DNA of 64,000 bases, from NCBI GenBank assembly GCA_045660295.1, contig JAZRDN010000030.1, positions 1 through 64,000 of the forward strand, given 5' to 3'. Position 1 is the first letter of the stretch. Each line of letters begins with the position of its first letter. A program made the position numbers and the translations under genes. Of the stretch, positions 8,081 through 16,582 are shown one piece after another. Source of the stretch: RGIG8775 sp045660295. GTDB lineage: Bacteria > Bacillota > Clostridia > Oscillospirales > CAG-272. The notes beneath the pieces were generated by a model. It was not told the origin of the DNA. It was given only the letters and a program-made list of their open reading frames with translations, and did no database searches.

Positions 8081-8704
8081 ATGACGAGACTTATTGTTGT
8101 AAGGCACGCCCAGAGCGAGAGCAATTACGCTCATTTTTACGCGGCGAGCACTAATATAAATCTTACCGAGCTTGGTCGAAAGCAAGCCGAAGAAACCGCG
8201 AGATACCTCAAAGACACTCACATTGACATAGCCTACTGCAGTAATCTTGTGCGAGTCGTTCAGACCGCCAAGCCTATCGTGCGCGGCAGAAATATTCCGT
8301 TTATAATAACCCGAGACCTGCGAGAGATAGACGGCGGCGGATTTGAGGGGCTTACGTATGATGAGATACACGAGCGTTACCCATACGAAAGGTCTATGTG
8401 GGACAACGACATAGTAAATTGCTATTGTCCAAGCGGCGAAAGTCTTTACGACGTGTATAACCGCATCGCCCCGACTTTCGATAAAATTATCGATGAAAAC
8501 AGAGGCAAAACTGTTCTTATCGTCACTCATGCCTGTCCTATAAGAGTAATGACAAACAAATTTCTCGGAAAGCCCTTTTCCGAGCTTAATTCTACTCCGT
8601 GGGCGGCAAATGCCTCGGTCACAATAGTTGACGTTGATGACAATAACAATTATGCGATAGTCAAGCAAGGCTATAATCAGCATCTTGTTGACGCAGGCCT
8701 GTAG
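8081..8704 (+). CDS. histidine phosphatase family protein
   Basis: A phosphoglycerate-mutase-like phosphatase of 207 residues. The catalytic RHG-type motif is VVRHAQSESN near residue 8, and the second catalytic histidine is in VTHACPIRV near residue 150. The substrate is not evident; such proteins include CobC/PhoE-type phosphatases. The start is the ATG 1 nt after the asnA stop. There is no separate strong ribosome binding site, so translation is probably coupled to asnA. An upstream in-frame start inside asnA is unlikely because family alignments begin near MTRLIVVRHAQ. Confidence 0.88.
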   Translation: MTRLIVVRHAQSESNYAHFYAASTNINLTELGRKQAEETARYLKDTHIDIAYCSNLVRVVQTAKPIVRGRNIPFIITRDLREIDGGGFEGLTYDEIHERYPYERSMWDNDIVNCYCPSGESLYDVYNRIAPTFDKIIDENRGKTVLIVTHACPIRVMTNKFLGKPFSELNSTPWAANASVTIVDVDDNNNYAIVKQGYNQHLVDAGL

Positions 8705-8723
8705 ATTACCGTAAATATCTAAC

Positions 8724-8751
8724 AAAAAACTCCCCGATTGGGGAGTTTTTT
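8724..8751. terminator. bidirectional terminator
   Basis: An A run, ACTCCCC (8729-8735), loop GATT, GGGGAGT (8740-8746) and a T run form a symmetric terminator. It serves the asnA-phosphatase operon on the plus strand and the parC-containing operon on the minus strand. Confidence 0.92.
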
Positions 8752-8752
8752 G

Positions 8753-8875
8753 TTATCCTATCATGAATGATATAGTAAGGTAAACCGTACCGAGTACCAT
8801 AAGCGCGGCAAGCGCGAGACAAACGATTCTCACTATGGTTTTCTTCATTTTTTGGCTTTTAGTTGGATTCTGCAT
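8753..8875 (-). CDS. small single-helix membrane protein (40 residues), unknown
   Basis: This short frame lies directly downstream of parC. It starts at an ATG preceded at proper spacing by GAAAGGA and stops just before the bidirectional terminator. The product has a basic, Lys/Gln-rich N-terminus (about residues 1-16) followed by one hydrophobic helix (about 17-38), the look of a small inner-membrane protein. I do not recognise a family. The good ribosome binding site, the position as last gene of the operon and the exact fit between parC and the terminator support it as a real gene. Confidence 0.6.
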   Translation of the reverse strand: MQNPTKSQKMKKTIVRIVCLALAALMVLGTVYLTISFMIG

Positions 8876-8890
8876 ATCGATTTCCTTTCT

Positions 8891-11083
8891 TTATGAGAGA
8901 ATAGTTCCCACAGCGGGGAGCTTGAGCTTTTTGTAGCCCTTGGTGTCACCGAAATTTTCGGCAAAATCCGCGCTTGCGGATACTATCTTTTGGTCTTTCT
9001 TGAGAGTCATAAGCGTTACGCCGCCGGCGCTTCGTGTAGTTTTTACGGGGATAAGCGACGATTTGAATACTATCGCTCTGTCAGCTGAGCTTATCATCAT
9101 GATCTCAAACGGCTCTTTTTCGTAGAAGACCGCCACAATGGGAGAGACCGCGGAATACGCTCCTTGAAGCTTGCGGCGTGTACCCTTGGTGTCGTAAGCC
9201 GATATCGGGACTCTTACGCCCTTGCCGTTTTCGAAAATGAAGACCATATTCTCGTTTTCGGGATACTCATTCTGAACCTTCATAAAAATGGGCTTTTCGC
9301 CGTTTTCCATGCCAAGCTCGGCGGGGATAAACGCGCCCATCGCCGATATCTTTACAGACTCAAAATCAGCAATCTTAGCTTTGTAAACTCGGCATCTGTC
9401 GGTGAAGAATATTATCTCGGAGACGTTGTCGGTTTCCTCGGTATATACGATTTCGTCTCCCTCTTTCATCTTGTGCTCATCGGTTGCCTTGAGGGAAGCA
9501 AGCACGACCTTTTTGAAGTATCCCTCTTTGGTCATGTAAAGCTTGACGGGGAAGTTCTCAACCACTTCTTCCTCTACGTATTCCTCGATGTCTGACGAAT
9601 ATTCAAGCTCCGAGCGTCTGGGCTGACCGTGCTTTTTCTTTATTTCTGTCAGCTGTTTGGAAATGTAAGCCTTTATCTTAAGGTCGTCTCCGAGAAGCTC
9701 CTCTATTTTTGCGATTTCTTCCTGCAAGCCCTCGATCTCGTTTATTCTGTTGAGAATATACTCCTTGTTAAGTGAGCGCAACTTTATTTCAGCTATGTAT
9801 TCAGCCTGGATCTGGTCGATATCAAAGCCATTCATAAGGTTTACTGTTACGTCGGAGTCTTTTTCCGTGTTGCGGATAATTTTAATCGCCTTGTCGATGT
9901 CAAGGTATATCTTGGCAAGACCGAGAAGCAGGTGAAGCTTGTCGTTTTTCTTTTCAAGATCAAATCTGAACTCGCGCTTTACGCACTCCATTCTGAACAG
10001 AATCCATTCGTGGAGAATGTCTATCAAGCCAAGCTGTCTGGGCTCTGAATTTATAAGAATGTTGAAATTACACTTGAAAGAGTCCTCAAGAGGTGTGAGC
10101 TTGTACAGCTTTTTCATCAGCTTGTCAGGATCCGTGCCCTTGCGGAGGTCTATAGTAAGCTTGAATCCGCTAAGGTCTATCTCGTCTCGCACGTCAACCA
10201 CTTCCTTGAGCTTTCCTTCCTTTACAAGGTCGGAAATTCGCTTCATAATAAGCTCTATTGAAGTGGAGTAGGGAATCTGAATGATGTCTATACAGTTTGC
10301 GCTCTTGTCATAATTGTATCTTGCGCGTATCTTGACAGACCCCTGACCAGTTTCATAAATATTCTTCATCTGCTCGCGGTCGTAAATAATAGTACCGCCG
10401 CCCGGGAAGTCGGGAGCCTTTACGATGTCAAGTATTTTTTCGACGTTTGTCTTAGGGTTTCGGAGAAGCGCTATCGTACCGTCGCATATCTCTGCCAGGT
10501 TAAACGAGCAAATTGAAGAAGCCATACCAACCGCGATACCCGTGTTAGGGGTTACGAGAATGTTGGGGAAAGAGGCAGGAAGCAAAACCGGTTCCTGCAT
10601 GGTGTTGTCGTAGTTGGGTACAAAGTCTACCGCGTTTTTGTCAATACCGCGGAAAAGCTCCGCGCAGAATGTATCGAGCTTGACCTCGGTGTATCTCGAT
10701 GCGGCAAAGCTCATGTCGGAGGAGTACTGTTTACCAAAGCTTCCCTTGGAGTCGATAAGAGGGTGCAAAAGAGCCTCGTTCGCGCGTGTAAGTCTCACAA
10801 GTGTCTCGTATATTGCCATATCTCCGTGAGGGTTTAACTTCATGGTCTGACCTACCACGTTTGCGCTCTTTGTACGGTTACCTGTAAGCAGTCCCATTTT
10901 GTACATTGTGTAGAGCAGCTTTCTGTGGGCGGGCTTAAGACCGTCTATCTCGGGAATAGCTCGGGAAATAATAACGCTCATTACGTAGGGCATGTAGTTT
11001 TTTTCGATAGTGTCGGTAATAAGCTGTTTTTGCGCAGGGGCATGAACTATAGGGGCTTTTTCCTTAACTTTTTTTCTTGCCAT
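8891..11083 (-). CDS. parC: DNA topoisomerase IV subunit A (ParC-like)
   Basis: Breakage-rejoining subunit of a type IIA topoisomerase that unlinks daughter chromosomes. The catalytic tyrosine is Tyr131 in AASRYTEVKL. The winged-helix, tower, coiled-coil (about 400-480) and a short beta-pinwheel C-terminal region follow in order over 730 residues. No GyrA box (QRRGGKG-like) is visible, which favours ParC over GyrA. The quinolone-pocket segment reads GDMAIYE, with Met89 where a Ser is usual. The partner ParE is not in the window. It overlaps nothing and follows tsaC by 16 nt in the operon. Confidence 0.88.
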   Translation of the reverse strand: MARKKVKEKAPIVHAPAQKQLITDTIEKNYMPYVMSVIISRAIPEIDGLKPAHRKLLYTMYKMGLLTGNRTKSANVVGQTMKLNPHGDMAIYETLVRLTRANEALLHPLIDSKGSFGKQYSSDMSFAASRYTEVKLDTFCAELFRGIDKNAVDFVPNYDNTMQEPVLLPASFPNILVTPNTGIAVGMASSICSFNLAEICDGTIALLRNPKTNVEKILDIVKAPDFPGGGTIIYDREQMKNIYETGQGSVKIRARYNYDKSANCIDIIQIPYSTSIELIMKRISDLVKEGKLKEVVDVRDEIDLSGFKLTIDLRKGTDPDKLMKKLYKLTPLEDSFKCNFNILINSEPRQLGLIDILHEWILFRMECVKREFRFDLEKKNDKLHLLLGLAKIYLDIDKAIKIIRNTEKDSDVTVNLMNGFDIDQIQAEYIAEIKLRSLNKEYILNRINEIEGLQEEIAKIEELLGDDLKIKAYISKQLTEIKKKHGQPRRSELEYSSDIEEYVEEEVVENFPVKLYMTKEGYFKKVVLASLKATDEHKMKEGDEIVYTEETDNVSEIIFFTDRCRVYKAKIADFESVKISAMGAFIPAELGMENGEKPIFMKVQNEYPENENMVFIFENGKGVRVPISAYDTKGTRRKLQGAYSAVSPIVAVFYEKEPFEIMMISSADRAIVFKSSLIPVKTTRSAGGVTLMTLKKDQKIVSASADFAENFGDTKGYKKLKLPAVGTILS

Positions 11084-11099
11084 TTCTTCCTCCGATGTT

Positions 11100-12134
11100 T
11101 TAAACTTTGATTACTGTATGGGCGGCGGCTCTTATCATTCTGTTGTAAAGAGCCAAGCCTATTCCACTTTTGTCGGGCAGGTGAGCGTATATTACGTCAA
11201 CGCCAAGGTCATCGGCATCTCTCAAAGCGGTAAAAAGAGTCTGCGCCTGTGTTTCAAGGTCGCTCGATCTGCCTATATCTATTATGTTTTTGTTTTCAAG
11301 AAGTGCCATTTCCTCGTGGTAGCAGAGAATAGCGCACTTTTTTTGCTTTTGTTCGTTTTTAAGGAAAGCGGTAACGTTTTCTCGATCTCCGTCAATAAGT
11401 ATCAGCGGAACGCTTGGCGCGTAGTGTCTGTATTTCATTCCCGGCGATAACGGACGCTCGTTTTCCTTTAACTGCTCAAGCACCGCGGGGGCGATATCAA
11501 CAGAAGCACAAACGCATCTTAACGCGTCGGCGGTGATTGCACCGGGACGAAGAAGTGTCGCTGAGTTTCCGTCAAGCTTTATTATAGTCGATTCAAGACC
11601 TATATCACAGCTTCCGCCGTCGATTATCATGTCTACTCTGCCGCTAAGGTCGTCAATTACGTGGCGTGCACAGGTAGGCGAGGGCTTTCCTGAAAGGTTA
11701 GCCGACGGGGCGGCAACAGGTATTCCCGCCGCGCTTATTATCTGTCTCGCGATGGGGTGCGACGGACATCTTACCGCCACCGAGTCAAGCCCCCCCGTGA
11801 CAGAAAGAGGAATAGTATCTTTTTTGGGGAGAATAACCGTAAGCGGTCCGGGCATAAATGTCTTTGCCAACTTATAGTAAGTATCGTTAGTTACCGCATA
11901 TCGTTCGGCGTCCTCGGGCGCTGATATGTGAATAATCAGCGGATTGTCCGACGGACGGCCCTTGGCGGCGTATATTTTTTTCGCCGCGTCAGCATTTGTG
12001 CCGTCACCGCCAAGACCGTAAACAGTCTCGGTAGGGAAGACCACCAGCCCGCCGTCGCGCAATATTTCAGCGGCTTGTGACAACGCCTCTGTGTCAAGTG
12101 ATATGCCGTCTGTTTTTACTATCTGTGTGTTCAA
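11100..12134 (-). CDS. tsaC: L-threonylcarbamoyladenylate synthase (TsaC/Sua5)
   Basis: Makes threonylcarbamoyl-AMP from threonine, bicarbonate and ATP for the t6A37 modification of ANN-decoding tRNAs. The N-terminal YrdC domain (about 1-205) carries VVFPTETVYGLG, KGRPSDNPLI and SANLSGKPSPT. The C-terminal Sua5 domain (about 220-344) includes SPGMKYRHYAP. The two-domain form and 344-residue length mark the Sua5 subtype. The start is a TTG at 12134, placed 7 nt after AAAGGG; no better in-frame ATG exists upstream before the prfA stop. Confidence 0.93.
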   Translation of the reverse strand: MNTQIVKTDGISLDTEALSQAAEILRDGGLVVFPTETVYGLGGDGTNADAAKKIYAAKGRPSDNPLIIHISAPEDAERYAVTNDTYYKLAKTFMPGPLTVILPKKDTIPLSVTGGLDSVAVRCPSHPIARQIISAAGIPVAAPSANLSGKPSPTCARHVIDDLSGRVDMIIDGGSCDIGLESTIIKLDGNSATLLRPGAITADALRCVCASVDIAPAVLEQLKENERPLSPGMKYRHYAPSVPLILIDGDRENVTAFLKNEQKQKKCAILCYHEEMALLENKNIIDIGRSSDLETQAQTLFTALRDADDLGVDVIYAHLPDKSGIGLALYNRMIRAAAHTVIKV

Positions 12135-12145
12135 AATTTTACCCT

Positions 12146-13210
12146 TTAATTGTTCTTTAATTTTTCTGCTGTGTCGGCTGTGATAAGCGCATCTATCATT
12201 TCGCTTATATTTCCGTTCAAGAAGTTTTCAAGCGAGTAAAGCGTAAAGCCTATTCTGTGGTCAGTAACACGTCCTTGCGGATAGTTGTAGGTTCTTATGC
12301 GCTCACTTCGATCGCCCGTGCCAACCTGACTCTTTCGCTCTGACGCGATCTTTTCGGATTGTTCGGTCTGCTTGATGTCGTAGAGTTTAGCTCGGAGCAT
12401 TTTAAGCGCCTTGTCCTTGTTTTTGAACTGGCTTCGCTCCTCCTGACACTCGATTACGATGCCGGTGGGCTTGTGCGTAAGTCTTACCGCGGACTCGGTC
12501 TTGTTGATGTGCTGACCGCCGGCGCCGCTTGATTTGCAGGACTCAAAAATAAGGTCCGCGGGATTAATCTCGATCTCAACGTCCTCAACCTCGGGAAGCA
12601 CCGCCACGGTGGCGGTAGAGGTCTGAATACGTCCTTGAGATTCGGTTTCGGGTACTCGCTGAACTCGGTGAACTCCGCTTTCAAACTTGAAGCGCGAGTA
12701 TGCGCCGTCGCCCTCAATAACAAAGGAGATCTCTCTGTATCCGCCAAGCTCGGTTTCATTAGCGTTCATAACAGATGTCTTGAAGCCAACCGATTCGGCG
12801 TACATGGAATACATTCTGTAAAGCACTGCCGCGAACAGAGCCGCTTCCTCGCCTCCCGCGCCCGCGCGGATTTCCACTATTACGTTTTTGTCATCGTTGG
12901 GGTCACGCGGTAGAAGTAGTATCTTTAACTCGTCAAGAAGCACCTCAAGGTTCTTTTGGCAGGTCTTGTATTCTTCGCTTACCATTTCACGCATGTCGGC
13001 GTCAAGCTGCTCATCAAGCATTTCTCGCGCGTCATTCATGTCGTTTTCGACCTTTTTGTATTCTCTGAATTTTTCGATTATGGGGGTAAGACTCTTGTAT
13101 TCCTTCATCAAGCGGGTATATTCCTCTTGATTAGAAAAAACATCGGGCTTTGCCAATTCATTTTCAATGTCAATATATTTTTCTTCTGCCGATTTTAATT
13201 TTTCAAGCAT
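12146..13210 (-). CDS. prfA: peptide chain release factor 1
   Basis: Terminates translation at UAA and UAG. The GGQ motif lies in SSGAGGQHINKTESAVRLTH (about residues 226-245), and the RF1-type region with PETESQGRIQTSTATVAVLPE precedes it. Length is 354 residues, as usual. In many Bacillota prfA is followed by prmC; here prmC is absent and tsaC follows directly, 11 nt away. The ribosome binding site is GAAAGG with a rather long spacer. Confidence 0.97.
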   Translation of the reverse strand: MLEKLKSAEEKYIDIENELAKPDVFSNQEEYTRLMKEYKSLTPIIEKFREYKKVENDMNDAREMLDEQLDADMREMVSEEYKTCQKNLEVLLDELKILLLPRDPNDDKNVIVEIRAGAGGEEAALFAAVLYRMYSMYAESVGFKTSVMNANETELGGYREISFVIEGDGAYSRFKFESGVHRVQRVPETESQGRIQTSTATVAVLPEVEDVEIEINPADLIFESCKSSGAGGQHINKTESAVRLTHKPTGIVIECQEERSQFKNKDKALKMLRAKLYDIKQTEQSEKIASERKSQVGTGDRSERIRTYNYPQGRVTDHRIGFTLYSLENFLNGNISEMIDALITADTAEKLKNN

Positions 13211-13236
13211 ATTTGGATTTTGCCTTTCACGATAAA

Positions 13237-14604
13237 TTAGTTTTTGGAGAATGCGCAGAACGCTCTGTATGTTTCGTAAACGTCAACCTTTGAGACCACC
13301 TCATAGGGGGCGTGCATTGAGATAACGGGAACACCAAGGTCGATGGTGTCGATGTTGTGCTTTGCGATATATTTTGCTACCGTTCCGCCGCCACCTACGT
13401 CAACCTTACCAAGTTCGCCTGTCTGCCAAAGAACACCGTCCTTGTCCATAACCGAGCGAAGCCAAGCAATGTATTCGGCGCTTGCGTCGTTAGTACTGCT
13501 TTTTCCGCGCGCTCCGGTGTACTTTGTGAGAATAGCGCCATGGGAAATTAGAGGGCAGTTCTGCTTCTCAAACACCTCGGGAAAATTGGGGTCGTAAGCC
13601 GCCGAAACGTCCGCCGAGAGGCACTTGGAGTTTGCGCGTACCTTGTAGACGTTTGCGCCGAGAGAAGCCGAAATGTCTGCAATAAGGTCGGTGAACAGAT
13701 CAGCCTGCATACCCGTGTTACCCTCGCTTCCGGTTTCTTCTTTGTCAGCGAGAATACACATCAGCGAATGCTCACAGTCGGCGTTCTCAAAAATAGCCGA
13801 TAGAGCGGGATAAGCGCAAACTCTGTCATCGTGTCCGTAAGCACCGATAAGCGCGCGGTCAAACCCTATGTCACGAGCCTTAAGCGCGGGAACAACCGAA
13901 AGCTCCGCGGAAAGGAAATCACTTTCCTCAATTCCATAGCTTTCGTGAAGAATATTTAAGATGTTGAGCTTTATTGTTTTGTCTTCCTCATCATCGAAAG
14001 GAACGCTTCCAACCAAAACGTTAAGCTTTTCGGCAGGAACAGCACTTCCAAGCGGCTTTTTGTCATCCTCCTGACTCAAATGAGGGAGAAGATCGTTGAT
14101 ATAGAATATCGGATCGCTGTCGTTTTCTCCTATAACTATGTCAACCACGCTTCCGTCCTTTTTTGCCACTACACCGTGGAGAGCAAGGGGAAGCGTGAGC
14201 CATTGGTATTTTCTTATTCCGCCGTAATAATGAGTCTTGAAAAAGCCCATTCCGCCTTCGTCGTAAAGAGGACACTGCTTAAGGTCTATGCGGGGCGAAT
14301 CAATATGCGCCGCGGAAATTCTGAAGCCGTTTTCAAGAGCTTCGCTGCCTATAGTGAACAGGAATATATTCTTTCCTCTGTTGTTGTAATAATATTTTCC
14401 GCCTTTCACCGGTTTGTCTCCAAAGGAATAGGGAACAAAGCCTCTCTTTTCCGCTTCTTTGACAGTGTATTTTACCGCTTCGCGTTCAGTTTTTGCGGCG
14501 TCGAGAAATTCGGCGTAGCCCTTTGCGTATTCAAAAGCGGCTTCAAGGTCCTTTTTGCCGAATTTTTCATAGAAGCTTTCTTTCTTGTATGTGAGATTTT
14601 TCAT
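13237..14604 (-). CDS. M18 family aminopeptidase
   Basis: A cytosolic dinuclear-zinc aminopeptidase of the M18 (aspartyl aminopeptidase / aminopeptidase I) family, releasing N-terminal residues from peptides. Metal-ligand motifs are AAHIDSPRIDLK (His100), YGHDDRVCAYPAL, DKEETGSEGNTG and the C-terminal SMHAPYEVVSKVDVYE. Length 455 residues is normal. The ATG overlaps the coaE stop codon (TAATG), so the two genes are translationally coupled. Confidence 0.93.
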   Translation of the reverse strand: MKNLTYKKESFYEKFGKKDLEAAFEYAKGYAEFLDAAKTEREAVKYTVKEAEKRGFVPYSFGDKPVKGGKYYYNNRGKNIFLFTIGSEALENGFRISAAHIDSPRIDLKQCPLYDEGGMGFFKTHYYGGIRKYQWLTLPLALHGVVAKKDGSVVDIVIGENDSDPIFYINDLLPHLSQEDDKKPLGSAVPAEKLNVLVGSVPFDDEEDKTIKLNILNILHESYGIEESDFLSAELSVVPALKARDIGFDRALIGAYGHDDRVCAYPALSAIFENADCEHSLMCILADKEETGSEGNTGMQADLFTDLIADISASLGANVYKVRANSKCLSADVSAAYDPNFPEVFEKQNCPLISHGAILTKYTGARGKSSTNDASAEYIAWLRSVMDKDGVLWQTGELGKVDVGGGGTVAKYIAKHNIDTIDLGVPVISMHAPYEVVSKVDVYETYRAFCAFSKN

Positions 14605-15227
14605 TACGGAATATCCTTTCGATCGGTAGATAATTTTTCATTTGTAAGTATCGCTTTGAGCTGTAACTCAAGCGCCTTTATGTCGGAGTTGTTTGTGACC
14701 GTGTATGTCGCCCTCGATGTGTAAAAAGTATCCGAGTTTTGCGCGTGGATACGCATAGTGGCAGCCTCTCTGGTGATAGAATCGCGGCTCATTATTCGTT
14801 CTATACGAACGTCTTCATCAGATATGACCGTCACGGTAAAATCGCATACTTTGTCAATTTCCGATTCAAAAAGCAGAGGAGCGTCAATGACAGCAGCAAG
14901 TTTTCCGGCCTCTTTGTATTCAGAAATCATGCTCATGGTTTTATCGAGCACGTATTTGTGGGTTATTTGATTTAACAGTTCAAGCTTTCGGTGGCTTTCG
15001 TCCGAAAAAACGATGTTTGCCAATATCTTGCGGTTAACCGTTCCGTCTTTTTTTAGAATTTCCGTACCGAAATTTTTTACAAGCTCATCAACGCAAGCAG
15101 ACGGTGGAATCAGTAGCTTGTGGTAAACGTCATCGGTGTCTATGCAAGGAATATCGAGCTTTTCAAAAAAAGGATAACAAAAGCCTTTTCCCGAGCCGCT
15201 TGGTCCCGTAAGTCCTATTATTTTCAT
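14604..15227 (-). CDS. coaE: dephospho-CoA kinase
   Basis: Phosphorylates dephospho-CoA in the last step of coenzyme A synthesis. The P-loop GPSGSGKG is at residues 8-15, followed by CIDTDDVYHKL, ILANIVFSDE, the lid-region IDAPLLFES, and RDSITREAATMRIHAQ near the C-terminus. Length 207 residues fits. It starts 1 nt after the upstream oxidoreductase stop codon. Confidence 0.94.
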   Translation of the reverse strand: MKIIGLTGPSGSGKGFCYPFFEKLDIPCIDTDDVYHKLLIPPSACVDELVKNFGTEILKKDGTVNRKILANIVFSDESHRKLELLNQITHKYVLDKTMSMISEYKEAGKLAAVIDAPLLFESEIDKVCDFTVTVISDEDVRIERIMSRDSITREAATMRIHAQNSDTFYTSRATYTVTNNSDIKALELQLKAILTNEKLSTDRKDIP

Positions 15228-15228
15228 T

Positions 15229-16368
15229 TTATTTTACCTTTTTCCATTGGCGTTCTTCAGCGGAAGCGTAAGCCGCTTCCATTACAGACTGAACATACGC
15301 ACCGTCACAAAAATCAGGTGCGGTCTGTACTCCCGAATAAATCGAGTTTAAGAAATTATACATGCTTGAAACGTGACCGCGTAACCATCCCGAAGCTGCT
15401 TTGGGGGAGGGAAACACGCCTTGCGGCTCGGGATACCGTCCCACACACTCTATTTTTGTATATCCCTTGTACCCGCCGAGACTGCTGTCCGATGCTGAAT
15501 TGTCGTAAAAATGAAGCCAGTTGCAATCCATAAGCGAAAATTTGAGAGAGCCTTTTTCTCCGTATATATCAAGAACTATATCGTCGTTTGCGCCTACCGC
15601 AACCTTGCTTGCCGATATAGTTCCGCAAGCGCCGTTTTCAAGTCTGGCAAGCATGTAAAAAGCCTCGTCGGCGTTAGTTGCCCAAGGATTTCCGTCCATA
15701 CCCGCGCGTTCCTTGTAGGCTATTTGCGTTAAGGTGTTTACCTCGTCAAAGCGTCCGCAAAGATGATATATCAAGTCGATAACGTGAGAACCGAGGTCAA
15801 AGAGAACGCCACCGCCGCAAATATCTTTGTTTTGCTTCCAACCGGCGTTTTTGCTCGTAAGAGTGGCGCTGCTGTGCAAATAAGATACGTTAAATGAAAG
15901 TATTCTGCCGAGCTTGCCCTCGTCGATTATCTGCTTTGCGCGCTGAACGGGAGCAATAAATCGGTTGTTGAATACGATATTATGAATTTTACCGCTTTTT
16001 TTAGCCAGCTCCGCTATCTCGAAGGCTTGCGCCGAGGAAATACATAATGGCTTTTCGCAGTAAATATGCTTTCCTGCCGCAATAGCCTTTTTCAGCGTGT
16101 CGTAGTGATAAATATTCGGCGTACATATATCTATAGCGTCAATGGTTGGGGAATTTATAATGTCGTCCTCGTTTGCGGTGGCAAGCTCAAATCCGTACTT
16201 TTCGCACACTGCAGTTGATTTTTCAAGACTTGTTGTGCAAACGCCGACGATATTCGCATCAAAAGGTAGCTCGTTCATGTAAAATTTAAAGTTGGATATA
16301 GCGTATGAATGAGTCTTGCCCATAGAGCCAAATCCCAATATACCTATGTTTATCCTCTTTTTTGACAT
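15229..16368 (-). CDS. Gfo/Idh/MocA family oxidoreductase
   Basis: An NAD(P)-dependent sugar- or cyclitol-type dehydrogenase. The N-terminal Rossmann motif is GILGFGSMGKTHSYA, the conserved catalytic-region EKPLC follows at about residue 96, and the C-terminal alpha/beta domain contains GGGVLFDLGSHVIDL. The substrate cannot be inferred. The start at 16368 is chosen because AGGAGG lies 8 nt upstream; the longer in-frame start at 16404 would place that site inside the gene. It is the first gene of the seven-gene minus-strand operon that runs to 8753. Confidence 0.9.
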   Translation of the reverse strand: MSKKRINIGILGFGSMGKTHSYAISNFKFYMNELPFDANIVGVCTTSLEKSTAVCEKYGFELATANEDDIINSPTIDAIDICTPNIYHYDTLKKAIAAGKHIYCEKPLCISSAQAFEIAELAKKSGKIHNIVFNNRFIAPVQRAKQIIDEGKLGRILSFNVSYLHSSATLTSKNAGWKQNKDICGGGVLFDLGSHVIDLIYHLCGRFDEVNTLTQIAYKERAGMDGNPWATNADEAFYMLARLENGACGTISASKVAVGANDDIVLDIYGEKGSLKFSLMDCNWLHFYDNSASDSSLGGYKGYTKIECVGRYPEPQGVFPSPKAASGWLRGHVSSMYNFLNSIYSGVQTAPDFCDGAYVQSVMEAAYASAEERQWKKVK

Positions 16369-16409
16369 AAAAACATCCTCCTGAAAATGAATATACAAAC
16401 TCAAATTAT

Positions 16410-16438
16410 ATTATACACCAAATTTTAGTTTTTTTCAA
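16410..16438 (-). promoter_or_regulatory. promoter of the oxidoreductase-coaE-prfA-parC operon
   Basis: On the minus strand TTGAAA (16438-16433), a 17-bp spacer and TATAAT (16415-16410) lie about 40 bp before the first gene. Confidence 0.85.
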
Positions 16439-16513
16439 GTGCTTTTAATAAAAAAGAAGAAAACGAAAAAATTAAAAATCAAACGCTCAAAAAAATAATT
16501 TTGTCGAATTTTG

Positions 16514-16542
16514 TTGACACGAAGGCTTATTTATGGTATTAT
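16514..16542 (+). promoter_or_regulatory. promoter of the secreted-protein gene
   Basis: TTGACA (16514-16519), a 17-bp spacer and extended -10 TGGTATTAT (16534-16542) lie 40 bp before the start codon. Confidence 0.85.
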
Positions 16543-16582
16543 TGTGCGTGAACTGTCAAAAAATAACAAAAGAGGATTCGAA

